A stretch of 64,000 bases of DNA from Azorinus chamasolen (lineage: Eukaryota; Mollusca; Bivalvia; Cardiida; Solecurtidae). The notes under the pieces are model-generated. The model was not told where the DNA came from. It did not search any database and saw only the letters and a list, made by a program, of their open reading frames with translations. A program made the position numbers and the translations under genes. This document shows, piece after piece, positions 1 through 8,872 of this stretch (the stretch's first letter is position 1; each line of letters begins with the position of its first letter). The stretch spans positions 26,724,853 to 26,788,852 of the forward strand of contig OY755241.1 of assembly GCA_963576725.1 (NCBI GenBank). Reading direction: 5' to 3'.

Positions 1-313
1 TACATAAAACCTAGGCGGTGTGGTTGTAGTAGTCTGCTCTGAATTTAAACTGTTCCTGTCTGGGAATGTCGGGAATGTCGTCTCTTTTTGTTCGGCCTTG
101 TCACTCTCCATAAACCGGTTTAAACCCCCGGTGACTTTTGTCACTGACCGTTCCAAGGCGGTACTTCCATCTTCCTCCTATTGTATGTTTGTTTTGTCTT
201 TGTGCGTCTCTTGTTGTTTTTTCTGCCTATGTACGTTTGCTGTTTCTTTGTGTTGCTGTTCGGGCGAGTGTTTGTTCTGTATGTGGTGTTTCCTGCATGA
301 CTCATTTTTGTAC
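1..313 (+). mobile_element. 3' tail fragment of a GTNCAP-type retroelement
   Basis: The segment matches, in inverse orientation, the 3' tail downstream of the reverse transcriptase at 48479-49800: the same TTTAAACCGGTTTA core, the same CCTTGGAACGG stretch, and the same end at the motif CTCATTTTTGTAC. Only the non-coding tail is present. It interrupts the C-terminal end of the small viral gene at 302-484, so it inserted into the left Polinton block. Apparent reading frames across it are Cys/Phe-rich tail sequence without coding value. Confidence 0.65.
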
Positions 314-484
314 TTTTGTATTTACCTCACTTGGGGTTGGAGGAATATTATCTCGCACGGATGAGTTCGTTTCATTTATAGAAGATGGGGTCTCAGCTCC
401 ACCCACCGGATTTCCTTGTTTCTCCACTTGCTCAAGCAATCGATCATACTTTAACTTAGGTATTAACACCAATTCTTGTGCCAT
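302..484 (-). CDS. small Polinton protein (MAQEL family), C-terminus lost
   Basis: A 60-residue frame begins MAQELVLIPK and is directly related to the right-block protein at 53843 (MAQELILIPK start, followed by a similar [KR][YF]..LL[EK]QVE segment). It lies 2 nt after the preceding small gene, as in the right block. The last residues read into the retroelement tail that ends near 313, so the original C-terminus is missing. The right-block homologue ends in a basic tail, so a nucleic-acid or virion role is possible, but the function is unknown. The pairing of two independent copies is the evidence that it is a real gene. Confidence 0.7.
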   Translation of the reverse strand: MAQELVLIPKLKYDRLLEQVEKQGNPVGGAETPSSINETNSSVRDNIPPTPSEVNTKVQK

Positions 485-486
485 AG

Positions 487-795
487 TTATAACTCAGATG
501 CAATAACCTTAAGAACTCTTTGAAAATATTGAAAATGCTTTAACAATATACGTTTGCGAGTTCGGATGGATATTTGTTTACTTACAAAACGACGAATAAC
601 TGCTCTATGCTTCTGCAAAATCTTTTTATCCTGCTGACTCAATGTGCGTGTCCCAACAAGAATGTTATATACAACTTGTACTATAGCTTTTAATTGTCCG
701 TAATCAATTGTACGCAGTAAAGCACGTTGTTGGGAAGGCGTTGTGGTGAGAAGAAGCTTTAAGAAAGAAGTGTGTTTCTGTATCAGAGTATTCAT
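487..795 (-). CDS. conserved small basic Polinton protein, 102 aa
   Basis: The frame encodes exactly 102 residues, the same length as its homologue at 53533-53841, with which it shares QLKAIVQ.VYN and a basic, amphipathic C-terminal half rich in Lys, Arg and Ile. The start codon overlaps the ATPase stop (ATGA), a compact arrangement. Proteins of this type sit next to the packaging ATPase in many Polinton/adintovirus elements, from memory of that family; no enzymatic motif is seen. The frame is intact. A virion or membrane-interacting role is only inference. Confidence 0.75.
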   Translation of the reverse strand: MNTLIQKHTSFLKLLLTTTPSQQRALLRTIDYGQLKAIVQVVYNILVGTRTLSQQDKKILQKHRAVIRRFVSKQISIRTRKRILLKHFQYFQRVLKVIASEL

Positions 796-1426
796 GTCGT
801 CCTCTCTGATTGATAGACAGTAGTGGTCTGTCCTGGTAAAATGTGTGTGCGTAACTTATACATTGGATCAGAATGCGGTGAGAGATCTATTAACAAATAT
901 CCATACTTTGACGATGTAGCCTTCCTATATGCATCCATAAAATACTTGGTCTGTCCTGGGAAAATCTGACGACCTAACACTTGTACTTGCAACTCATCTC
1001 TCTGATTTTTAAACAGAATAAAGTAGTGTGTATTCAAACTTATGGTGCGAAATTCTTTACTCGAGCTAAACGCGTTCTGACAGATGAAAAAAACACTGAA
1101 GAAGAGATGGTGAGAATACTGACAAAACAGATCTACCACATCTCCACTTTTTGCGCTTTTTTATGATCCGATTCTTTAACATGCCAAGCCTCTAAATCTT
1201 CTCGAGTTGGAAGACCTTGATGAAACACTATCCACGGTATAGTCTCTTTTATTCTATCAAACATAGGTTGATACACTCCATATGCAAAGATTATCATCTT
1301 TGGTTTTTGCGTGAATAGTGCATTAACATCTTTCAGTACATCGAAAACAAATGATGTTTTTCCAGAACCCGTTGGCCCTGCAATTATACACGTAGAGGGT
1401 GACTGAAATTTCACTAGTGCTTCCAT
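792..1426 (-). pseudogene. ATP: FtsK/HerA-type genome-packaging ATPase, Walker B region deleted
   Basis: This is the A32/FtsK-HerA-like ATPase that pumps DNA into capsids in Polinton-type viruses. The N-terminal part (1426 down to about 1150) has Walker A GPTGSGKT near residue 18. The second part, in another frame, resumes at VVDLFCQYSHH and runs to the stop at 792. Compared with the right copy at 52762-53532, about 16 codons that should contain Walker B (LLVIDD in the right copy) are replaced by roughly 20 nt, shifting the frame and ending the first part with TAG. Unlike the right copy it has no intron at Walker A. The packaging motor is therefore dead here. Family assignment is confident; the lesion is read directly. 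Confidence 0.85.
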
Positions 1427-1443
1427 TTATCCTCTTTGAGTGT

Positions 1444-1525
1444 CTTTGAGAAATGGCTATACTATTTGGAAACTCATAGTATATATATACGACGAGTTTT
1501 AAAATAGTATAGCCATTTCTCAAAG
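1444..1525. repeat. perfect 24-bp inverted repeat upstream of the left ATPase
   Basis: Arms at 1444-1467 and 1502-1525 are exact reverse complements and enclose a 34-bp AT-rich loop. The structure lies just upstream of the ATPase start (1426). It could be a small foldback element or a regulatory hairpin in the 5' region; no equivalent is seen before the right ATPase. Confidence 0.75.
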
Positions 1526-1909
1526 GGTATTTGCGGTTTGTGTTTGATGTATTGAAAAGAATGTTTGCAATGAATTTTGCAAAATGATATTAACAGGTGA
1601 AACAGACACATACATTGATAAATATTTTTTATTTATTTATTTTGTATTGATTAACATTGCATACACTGATTGTATTGAAAAAGGTACATACCAAATAAAA
1701 AAAAATCAAATAAATACATATTCCCATCACCGCAAAACAATATATGAACATTTAGATAAAGAAAAACACATTCCCATCATCACACACACACACTATAAAT
1801 AAACATGAAGATAACGTCTTAAGAAAGGGTAATTCAGTTTGCTCTGTTAAAACATTTTTTTTTTAACTTGTAAAATGAATGAAGAGGTGTTAAGTCAACA
1901 TGGTTAATT
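1526..1909. other. AT-rich spacer, no gene seen
   Basis: Low-complexity AT-rich sequence with short CA runs lies between the ATPase promoter side and the BIR gene end. Open frames here are short and have no recognisable content. Confidence 0.5.
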
Positions 1910-2290
1910 CTAGCACCCACAAGTATTGTCAGATGAAAACCGTCCAAATAGCAGATTATTGGGCGTGTCATGTGAGACACTTTCAGTCTGAATATGATAA
2001 CACAGGCCTACCATCCTGAGATAAGCACAGTTTTTAGAATGTTTCAAATGTTCAATCCATGGATTATCCAATGACTTCCACTTTTCTAACATCACACCAC
2101 AACAGAAGCAGATGGTTTTGTCACCTTTCAAGCTGTAGAAAAATCCACAAGCACTAAGGCTTTCTTTGGTGGGTATAATTTGTGTCGACCATGTGTCAAA
2201 TGTCCTAAGCCGTTCCTCATATAACCTATGCGTCGGATATGTACAATAAATCATACTCATTTCACAATCCATTTCATCCCTTGACGCCAT
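1910..2290 (-). CDS. single-BIR inhibitor-of-apoptosis-like protein
   Basis: A 126-residue intronless protein carries one complete BIR domain at about residues 24-93. Visible signature: an RL.TF..W opening, then CGFFY, then CFCCG...L..W.....PW.EH....KNC.YL, giving the expected zinc ligands (C, C, H, C). BIR domains bind caspases or IAP-binding motifs and act in apoptosis control or signalling in the cytoplasm. There is no RING or second BIR, unlike typical cellular IAPs, so it resembles a minimal viral IAP or survivin-like protein. It sits between the CxxC..HxC gene and the ATPase on the same strand, and the equivalent interval of the right block (52468-52761) lacks it. The frame is intact, unlike many neighbours. 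Anti-apoptotic function is inferred from family, not shown. Confidence 0.88.
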   Translation of the reverse strand: MASRDEMDCEMSMIYCTYPTHRLYEERLRTFDTWSTQIIPTKESLSACGFFYSLKGDKTICFCCGVMLEKWKSLDNPWIEHLKHSKNCAYLRMVGLCYHIQTESVSHDTPNNLLFGRFSSDNTCGC

Positions 2291-2367
2291 CCTTGTGAAA
2301 TGCTCGATGTCAATGTCAAGACTAAGTCATATCACTACAAATTCAACCCTATAGGAAGTATATAAAA

Positions 2368-2781
2368 CTAAAAACATCGCTGAAGCGAAAGAAGTTGTAT
2401 GGCTGCTTTCATAATGCTAACCTTCCACAAATCAGTTTTCATATCAGTTTCTCGCCAGTCTTCACATTCGAATTTCCGTTTGTATAGAGTAATGTAATCC
2501 GATGAAAAGTCTGATATTGCACTAACGGCTAATTCCCACTGTTTCAAAATCTCCAGCTCATCAATGTCTTTGAGAATGCTTTCAAAATAAAGTTCCAGTT
2601 TTTCCGTTTCACTTAACAGTAAACAAGAATGAGAACCCTGTGAAAGACTCTCACAGCAGCAGCCTTCACAATTTTGTTGATAGATTCTTTGTCTATGATC
2701 TACTACTGCTTGAGCATGGAAGAAAATCCAGTACGACTCCAATAAAGACGATATTGGGTTTTTTTCCATGTCCATCGTCAC
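2368..2781 (-). CDS. conserved Polinton-block protein with CxxC..HxC motif
   Basis: The 137-residue protein is homologous to 52078-52467 in the right block. Both have an aromatic N-terminal stretch, then a probable zinc site (C-E-G-C...HSCL here, C-D-G-C...HSCL there), then LELYFESIL / LDMYLEDIL, a D(E)..[EK]LL..W segment and a closing helix. I do not recognise the family. The four Cys/His positions suggest a small metal-binding fold; the helical remainder may mediate protein contacts. It lies between the acidic WDD gene and the BIR gene. The intact frame and the independent homologue support it as a real gene. Confidence 0.7.
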   Translation of the reverse strand: MTMDMEKNPISSLLESYWIFFHAQAVVDHRQRIYQQNCEGCCCESLSQGSHSCLLLSETEKLELYFESILKDIDELEILKQWELAVSAISDFSSDYITLYKRKFECEDWRETDMKTDLWKVSIMKAAIQLLSLQRCF

Positions 2782-2829
2782 AGGTTGAAAACGTTAAATG
2801 CAGTCTAATCAGAGCTGTTACGAATAGAA

Positions 2830-3252
2830 TCAGAATATACACTGATTGCGTTGGTAATAACCTATATAGTCACTATAATGTAGAGGATTGCATGTCTCAC
2901 ACTGGAAGAAACTCAACTGATCATTGTGCTCACTGATGCATGTCTCCCCATGAGTAGGATTTGTTCTCAACGTTTCATTCAGAGTAATGTTTGTATTAGT
3001 TTGAATAGTGTTTGTGTTAATAAATCCTGCATCATCCCAGTCACTAACAGCATTGTCATTCTGAAACTTCTCAGTACTGATTCTAGTTTTAGAAGTGTTA
3101 ACATCAATCAGTTGTATGTCATCCCAGTCAAGACTGGCGCTTTCCAGTTCAAGTGCAGCCGGATTTATTTTATTTGTTTCACCTTTGCCATTTTCTTGAG
3201 TTTGGTTACATGTTTCATCTTGGAGATTGTAAATATCAATCCAAGACATCAT
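2830..3252 (-). CDS. acidic WDD/SFFQC protein of the Polinton block
   Basis: A 140-residue Asn/Thr/Asp-rich protein with two short acidic-aromatic motifs (LDWDD near residue 42, SDWDD near residue 70) and a C-terminal SFFQCETC. The right-block counterpart (51481-51924) ends in a matching N.[LM]SFFQC.[TI]C and keeps an NNWDF motif. The pattern suggests a mostly disordered, acidic protein whose WDD motifs and terminal CxxC are binding elements; a transcriptional activator would look like this, but that is speculation. It starts 9 nt after the end of the zinc-finger gene. No known family recognised. Confidence 0.6.
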   Translation of the reverse strand: MMSWIDIYNLQDETCNQTQENGKGETNKINPAALELESASLDWDDIQLIDVNTSKTRISTEKFQNDNAVSDWDDAGFINTNTIQTNTNITLNETLRTNPTHGETCISEHNDQLSFFQCETCNPLHYSDYIGYYQRNQCIF

Positions 3253-3261
3253 TTCAAGTGT

Positions 3262-3642
3262 TTAAGGAACTAGCATCATATTGGTTTGCTGATCAATTTG
3301 AGCTTGTTCTCTCTCGAATAAACGTTGTTTTATACTGTCAAACATATCTTTATGGGGAGAAATCTGACCGAAACATTCACATTTATTGAAGATATTTTCA
3401 TGATGATGTTTACATTTTTTAAGTGTGCTTCCATGAATTTGCCAAAGTTCATTATTAGATTCTGGAGAGGCCCCAGGTGTTACCCCTCTTAACAATTCCT
3501 TCTGTGAAGTAAATGTCTGTCGTAGATTCTTTGATTTGTTCAAATATTTCTTACACAACAAATGTCGAGTCCAATATACTTTAGACAACCACTGATCACA
3601 AGCAGGACAATATTTATCATGATATTTCTGTTTTTTATTCAT
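3262..3642 (-). CDS. small zinc-finger protein of the Polinton block
   Basis: A 126-residue protein whose N-terminus contains a CPACDQWL...RHLLC arrangement, a C2HC-like finger (C, C, H, C near residues 12-31). The right-block homologue at 51259-51535 has CTICNLWM...RHVC at the same position, followed like this one by a Lys/Arg-rich stretch. The C-terminal half is Gln/Asn-rich with further His/Cys residues. A nucleic-acid-binding role is plausible. The frame is intact here, whereas the right copy is shifted in a poly-A run. Confidence 0.65.
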   Translation of the reverse strand: MNKKQKYHDKYCPACDQWLSKVYWTRHLLCKKYLNKSKNLRQTFTSQKELLRGVTPGASPESNNELWQIHGSTLKKCKHHHENIFNKCECFGQISPHKDMFDSIKQRLFEREQAQIDQQTNMMLVP

Positions 3643-3737
3643 CTTTTTTATGCCCGTCTATAAATGCAACCAGAGTAAGAATAGTAATATGAGACTTACA
3701 AAGTTTCTCGAAGAGGTCTAAGGTTAAAATAATTCGA

Positions 3738-3950
3738 TTACCTCCTTTTTTGAACTGCAATGTGTGTTTCAGTTTTATCTTTTTTAATAACAAGCGATAC
3801 TGTATCTGTTAAGCTACAAATCACTTTTTGTTCTCTAAGGCGACAACTTATATTCTCAAATTCCTCACTATCGATTTGAAAGTTTACGGCATCTAAATGA
3901 GCCTGAGTCATAGTTCTACACATCCAACAACTATTTGAGATGTATGTCAA
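3738..3950 (-). CDS. small beta-rich protein of the Polinton block, shortened
   Basis: The 70-residue frame aligns with the first half of the right-block protein at 50965-51228: MTQA start region (the true start is probably the internal MTQAHLD), FEN..[FC]RL, then T[DN][EST].[TS]LV[LI]KK. The C-terminal half present in the right copy is missing or diverged here. Alternating hydrophobic residues suggest beta strands. Function unknown; the order beside the zinc-finger gene is conserved. Confidence 0.55.
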   Translation of the reverse strand: MTYISNSCWMCRTMTQAHLDAVNFQIDSEEFENISCRLREQKVICSLTDTVSLVIKKDKTETHIAVQKRR

Positions 3951-4207
3951 CTGTCGATATTGCTGTAAGTTTTATTTATATGTCTTCATGTTCTTTGTTA
4001 TTGTTGCTTTCTTTCAAACTATTCGTGAAAAGTTTAATCTAGATATTCATCACAGAGTAAGGGGTCATGAATACTTGTATAGCATATAGTGCATATGCGT
4101 TGTATATAGATATAGTCGTGATTAACAATTTCTACTAATACAGTCAATTGTTTTCCTTTACACACAAGACATAAACGAACATTACTGTGCATATGCCATG
4201 ACATTGT

Positions 4208-4378
4208 TTAATAAGGTCTGTATGTGTTGCTCAGGTTTTCAGCAGTCTGACCATAGGCAATAGCTCTGTGCTCCATCGGTAGCACTCCTTGAGGTCTTGC
4301 TAGTTGTCGTTGCTTTGCTTGAGTTTGACTTGCCTGAAAGTCGTTCTCCTGCTTTGGGTTAGGTTGAGATTCAATACC
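4208..4378 (-). CDS. hidden second exon of a PC4-like gene (left copy)
   Basis: On the minus strand an open stretch of 56 codons follows an AG acceptor (4379-4380) and ends TYRPY-stop. The right-block gene 50255-50954 has a second exon at the same relative place, with the same Gln-rich composition and ending HYQPY-stop. This is the expected position for the first gene of the block. The first exon, which would carry the PC4-like domain, was not found in 4400-5900, so the gene is probably broken. Evidence is position, splice site and the matching C-terminus only. Confidence 0.45.
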   Translation of the reverse strand, partial: GIESQPNPKQENDFQASQTQAKQRQLARPQGVLPMEHRAIAYGQTAENLSNTYRPY

Positions 4379-4541
4379 CTAGTCAATGTAAAATTATATT
4401 ATATTAGATGGATCTAACATAACTAGTAACAGCATATTTCAACGTTAAAAAATAAAAAAAATAATAACATTAAACAAACAACTGACTACGTTAGGATATC
4501 TTCAAAATGTCATCATATCTTATATCCATAGTTTAAGTATA

Positions 4542-4598
4542 TATATGACCATCAGCGTCGATGGGCCGTAAAACACCATTCATTCATTCATTCATTCA
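4542..4598 (+). mobile_element. 57-bp LINE insertion with 10-bp target duplication
   Basis: The sequence is the extreme 3' end of the LINE family at 8.2-13 kb and 36-41 kb (GTCGATGGGCCGTAAAACAC followed by ATTC repeats). It is flanked by identical TTTAAGTATA at 4532-4541 and 4599-4608. It is therefore a complete, very strongly 5'-truncated insertion. Confidence 0.85.
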
Positions 4599-4820
4599 TT
4601 TAAGTATAGAATGCCCTCAGAAGTAATGTTGTATTAATGCTCTCAATGCAATTGCTTGTCGGTACTCCTTTCAGATCTGTTTTAATACTTGAGTGTATAA
4701 ACATTGACAATGGACTGTACCATTATATAGCTTGTGGCACATACCAAATTTTGTCACGTTTGCAGAGAAAATATGCTGCCTCATGGTGATATTTAATATT
4801 ATATGACATCTTTGTCCATA

Positions 4821-5380
4821 GTCGTTGTAGCATAAAAAAAACACCAACGTTTTATGGTAATTTAGGAAAGATTGATGGGAAATTCTCTGGATAAAGTCAC
4901 GTTCACATAAATAAAACCCATGTCATGATGATATGCGAAATGCAAGTCCTAACAGGTGTGGCTATTTACTTTAAGACTCCATTGTGTCTTTGTCTAAAAC
5001 CACCATAGCATGAAAAAGCTGAAATTTGGCGGTATTTAGAAAGATTGTTTAACTTACTTATTCAGGGTTTTTTTTATATGAAAAAAATAATAATGCTGCA
5101 GTCGTTATAGCATAAAACGCTGACGTTTGGTGGTAATTTAGGAAAGATTGATAGGAAATTCTCTTGGTAGTCACGTTTACATAAAAAAAAAGCCATCTCA
5201 TAATGATATGTGAAATTCAAGTCCTAACAGGTGTGACTATTTACCTAAGACTCCATTATGTCTTTGCCCAAAGCAAGCTGATATTTGGCGGTATTTAGAA
5301 GGATTGTCAGACTTCTTTGCATAAATTTATTAAGTCACGTTTTTATATGAAAAAAAAAATGCTGACGTACTATATATTTA
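4821..5380. repeat. two tandem copies of a ~280-bp sequence
   Basis: GTCGTTRTAGCATAAAA followed by a TTTAGGAAAGATTGAT segment recurs at 4821 and 5101, and the following sequence (TCCTAACAGGTGTG, TTTGGCGGTATTTAGAA) is also duplicated. The copies are diverged. The remaining bases to 5870 are AT-rich without recognisable genes. Confidence 0.65.
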
Positions 5381-5954
5381 AAAGTAGGTGAATGAGATAA
5401 ACATGTTTGTTTATAAATTCATCATAGTTACTTGAGCATGAAAACTGCTGATGAATGTGTTTAATATTGAGCAAAGTATGTTAGGTTATGCTTACTAATC
5501 TCTATATGTTTCACATAGGTATACACATACATGTTTTGTCTATGTGTATGTGTGATAATAATTTATATGATAAAGGGAAAATATAATAATCATGTGTTAA
5601 CAATTCTTGAAGAGTATAGAATCAGTTCACTCTATGTCAGTGTTTTATACTAAACCACTTTCAAGGGAGATAATAATGGAGTCAGATAAGGAGTGAGTTC
5701 GATTGGCAATCTATGTTTACCATAGTTAATTGCTGAAAACGTAAAATTATCAAGGTCTGAATAAGTTTAGTTTAGTTTAGTTCCTCTGGTTCACTCTCCA
5801 CAAAAAAAAATAATTAAAAAATGGAGTAAAACTAGTTGCCATCTCTAACTATAAGCATTTCAAACTATAGTTGAACTATTGTATCATAGTTGGTGATCAA
5901 ACTAATTCAAGGTTACAAATTATCACCGCATTTCGCAAAGGCGCCTTTTACAAA

Positions 5955-7317
5955 ATGGCGACGAGATTCCTTCTTAGCTTGATTGTCTCATGGACTATAT
6001 TGTGTGTGGAAAGAATACATACTTCAGAGGTGTATGATTTCAGAGACTGCTGCTCTGACAGCAGATCGGATGAGTTAATTTGTTCCTATAGGGGCAAAGG
6101 CGTATACAGATACACTAAGGTGCACGCTTCTGTGAGGAGAATAACTTTTGATAGACTGTACACAGGAAGCATTCTGTCTATTAATAAGCTTCCTAGGCTG
6201 GAACGAGTGATAATAGAAGATGCTGATGATCAGAATGTATGCAGCTTCTTACGAGGAATTATGCATAGAGTGACGGTGGAGATTGAGGGAAGCATTCATG
6301 TCTGTGTAAGTATAATGTGTTCAGTTCTTCATATCTTATTAACAGTTACACTGTCTCAAATCTATACAAGTTCAGGAATATGTTATTCTAGTAATTTTAA
6401 ATATGCATTGAACCCTTTTAAAAACCATCAATGTTCAACTGTGAATCTGAGGATACTGTTTGAAAAATGCTCAAATAACATCAGAAAGCAGAAAACGTCT
6501 TGCTTTAACTCTTTATTCTATAGATAAGTCTTTATTTTGTCTTGCTTACACCCTTTATTCTATAAATATGTCTTTTAAATTTGAAACGCACATATATAAG
6601 ATTCTGATTTCTTATTCATTCAGCTACCTATACAAGAAACAACCTCCTTGCCAACAGATGTCACTATGGATGCCACCACAGTAACTAACGCTATAACCGA
6701 AGCTACATCTGTTATGAGTGTGGATACCACAGATGGTACTACTGCAGATGGAACTACCAGTGGTACTAGCAGATGGAACTACCACTGGTACTACCGTAGA
6801 TGACACAACCATGGATGACACTAGACCCACCACATATGCGATATTGGATACACACACAACAAACATGCTTTCGGTTAAAGTTGGTAAGTGTTATAATAAG
6901 GAGGGCGCGTATAGGATATTATTCATAATTTGCCTAGTTGTTGCAATAGTTGTCATTTTGGGGTTACTTGTCTATAGATTTAAACATCAGCTTAGCCTAT
7001 TAGTATCATGGTGCACTAAACATAATCAAAACCCAACTGCATTTCAACCTAACCTTCCTTCAGCTATGGAGCTTACTCACTCTCAAGTCTCTGCAACGCT
7101 TGCTCACTCTCAAGTCTCTACAACGCTTGCTCACTCTCAAGTTTCTGCAACATCTTTTTCTAAAATATCTTCTAATGGTGATGTATCTTTTGATTATGAG
7201 AATACAAGCGGTTATCTAACACCGGCTGCTGTTCGTAAATTTCTTGGAAATGATGATGATGAAGACCTGCTCTATGAATCTATTCCAAGTCTATTAAACA
7301 ATGAAGTAAATGTTTAA
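5955..7317 (+). CDS. single-pass membrane receptor-like protein with ITIM-like tail
   Basis: Two exons: 5955-6305 (GT at 6306) and 6624-7317 (AG at 6622-6623), joining in phase. The start at 5955 gives a signal peptide (hydrophobic SLIVSWTILCV). A Cys-containing ectodomain follows, with a leucine-rich-repeat-like stretch (V.RITF......L....LP.LERV), then a Thr-rich mucin-like stalk, one transmembrane helix (about 6913-6975), tandem LAHSQVS repeats, and a tail with YENT and LLYESI, the latter fitting the ITIM consensus. Two bases appear missing in the Thr-repeat DNA near 6765, so the stalk is frameshifted in this copy or assembly. The ectodomain aligns with 47549-48305. It is divergent from the left Polinton block. 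Function as an inhibitory-type receptor is inference. Confidence 0.65.
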
Positions 7318-7638
7318 CTGTCTATATTATTAAGTGGAAAATCTACAACATTATTGCAAATTATTTTTTTAAAAAAAAGCAATTCAGAGTGCTAGTTTGA
7401 TAGATAGTTTGAAATCAAATGAGTCACTTTGAAATCAATGAGTCACTCTCTGAATTATTCTGTCTAGAGTTCACTCTCTAAATCATGCTGTTCAGAGTTT
7501 TATTGTGTACTTCTAGCATTCACCTTATTATAGGAACAATTAAAGTCAGAACTGTATATATTAACACTCTAGAAATGGTTATTTCTAGAGTGACTGTCAT
7601 ATACAGGTTTGATTGCTAATCTTTTCATTTTTAAATAG
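7318..7638. other. non-coding spacer or intron
   Basis: AT-rich sequence with repeated GAGTCACT and short near-repeats (AGAGTTCACTCTCTAA, CTAGAGT). It may be the intron before the alternative tail exon at 7639. No gene seen. Confidence 0.4.
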
Positions 7639-7981
7639 AAACTCCCATAAAGTAGACACTCTTTCTTTTGATTTTCTAGTATATATGCTTGGAGCAGTAC
7701 TAACATTAGCAGTAACGATGGCACTCTACATGGGTGTTAAGTACATTCTGCTGAGAAGAGGTATCCGCCAAGGTGAACACCCACGTCGTCATGACATTGA
7801 AATGAGTCCATTATCTCAGACCAGCTTTATCACATCTCAGTCTAGTTCCCCGCAACCAACACCAACAACCCCTTCTTCAATTGAATTATCTCCGCAAACC
7901 TCACCCAGCACCGAGCATAGCCCACCTCAGTACAGTCCAGTGGCAAGTAGGACCAGATCAAGAAGGCAATTGTTTGAGTAA
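7639..7981 (+). CDS. second transmembrane/cytoplasmic-tail exon
   Basis: Preceded by a pyrimidine-rich acceptor ending TAG at 7636-7638. The frame has no signal peptide but encodes a transmembrane helix (LGAVLTLAVTMALYMGV), a basic stop-transfer sequence (LLRRG), then a Ser/Thr/Pro-rich tail ending in RTRSRRQLFE. Ser-Pro and Thr-Pro sites are frequent. Because it starts after a splice acceptor and lies downstream of the receptor gene, it could be an alternative last exon of 5955-7317 or the remnant of a second receptor whose ectodomain is gone. A short basic-plus-IEM motif after the membrane also occurs in the tail of the right receptor. No family recognised. Confidence 0.45.
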
Positions 7982-8080
7982 TCCACTAAATCCTATGTTG
8001 CAAGTGCTCAATAAAACAGTATTAAAGAATTGCTTGTTTAACACTGTTCTATTGAACTATACATTATAGGATTTAGTGGA
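7982..8080. repeat. 99-bp foldback (hairpin) sequence
   Basis: TCCACTAAATCCTAT at 7982-7996 is exactly inverted at 8066-8080, and the inner parts are also imperfectly complementary (..AACAGT / ACTGTT..). It starts directly after the stop codon of the preceding exon and includes an AATAAA. Confidence 0.75.
8010..8015 (+). terminator. candidate polyadenylation signal
   Basis: AATAAA 30 nt after the stop of the membrane-tail exon, inside the foldback loop. Confidence 0.35.
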
Positions 8081-8872
8081 GAAATGGAGAACATTGTTTC
8101 AGTATTATAATCCATTTCGGTATTATAATTCATTTCAGTATTATCAAAAAATTTGTTAACCTATAGCTGTCTTCCTCTGAGATCCTTTTAAGATGGTAAT
8201 AAAGTAAAGCTATTTACCATGTTGTCTTGATTCTTTTAAAATGACCCCCCTGCTGGCGGGGGTTAGAATTCGCCAGCTGCATCTCCTGCAGAGGGGTAAG
8301 ATCCCCCCGAATAGGAGCAGCCTGTTTGCCGTGGGTTGCGACTCGAATCGTCCAGGTGATGGGATCCTGGTAGTTGAGCAAAAGAGCGTCTCTGAGCGTA
8401 TGACCTCTGATGCAACACACTGCTTTGGCCCTTAACCTGGGCGCAGACGAGCGGTCAGGCCTGGCCCAGTCTGATCAATCGGCTTACCGTGTCTTGCCCA
8501 ATGATACTTCATATCTTGAGAGTTCGTCATTTCTCTATTAAATGACTTATTTTCTTCATTTTAATACATTTCATTAGTTTTGCTAATATTAACTATATGT
8601 TGAAGTGTCTTTGAAGGCGGTGGTTTAGGGCTAATCAGGTAGATTTTGTGTATGGTTGACCAGCGATTCCTGCGTCGATTAACCTATTGGCCAGAAGGTG
8701 TTCTATTTAGCGGTAGCGCATTGGAGGTACGGCGTTGGCTCGACTTTGCTATTTATCTGAGTATATCACCCATGTAACCCCGGTGTCTTTCGCTGGAGAT
8801 ATCCCGAAGGCATCCCCTTGTTGGGCTCCGAGGTGGGTGGGGAGCATGGGTGATGAACTATAATTAAGCGCT

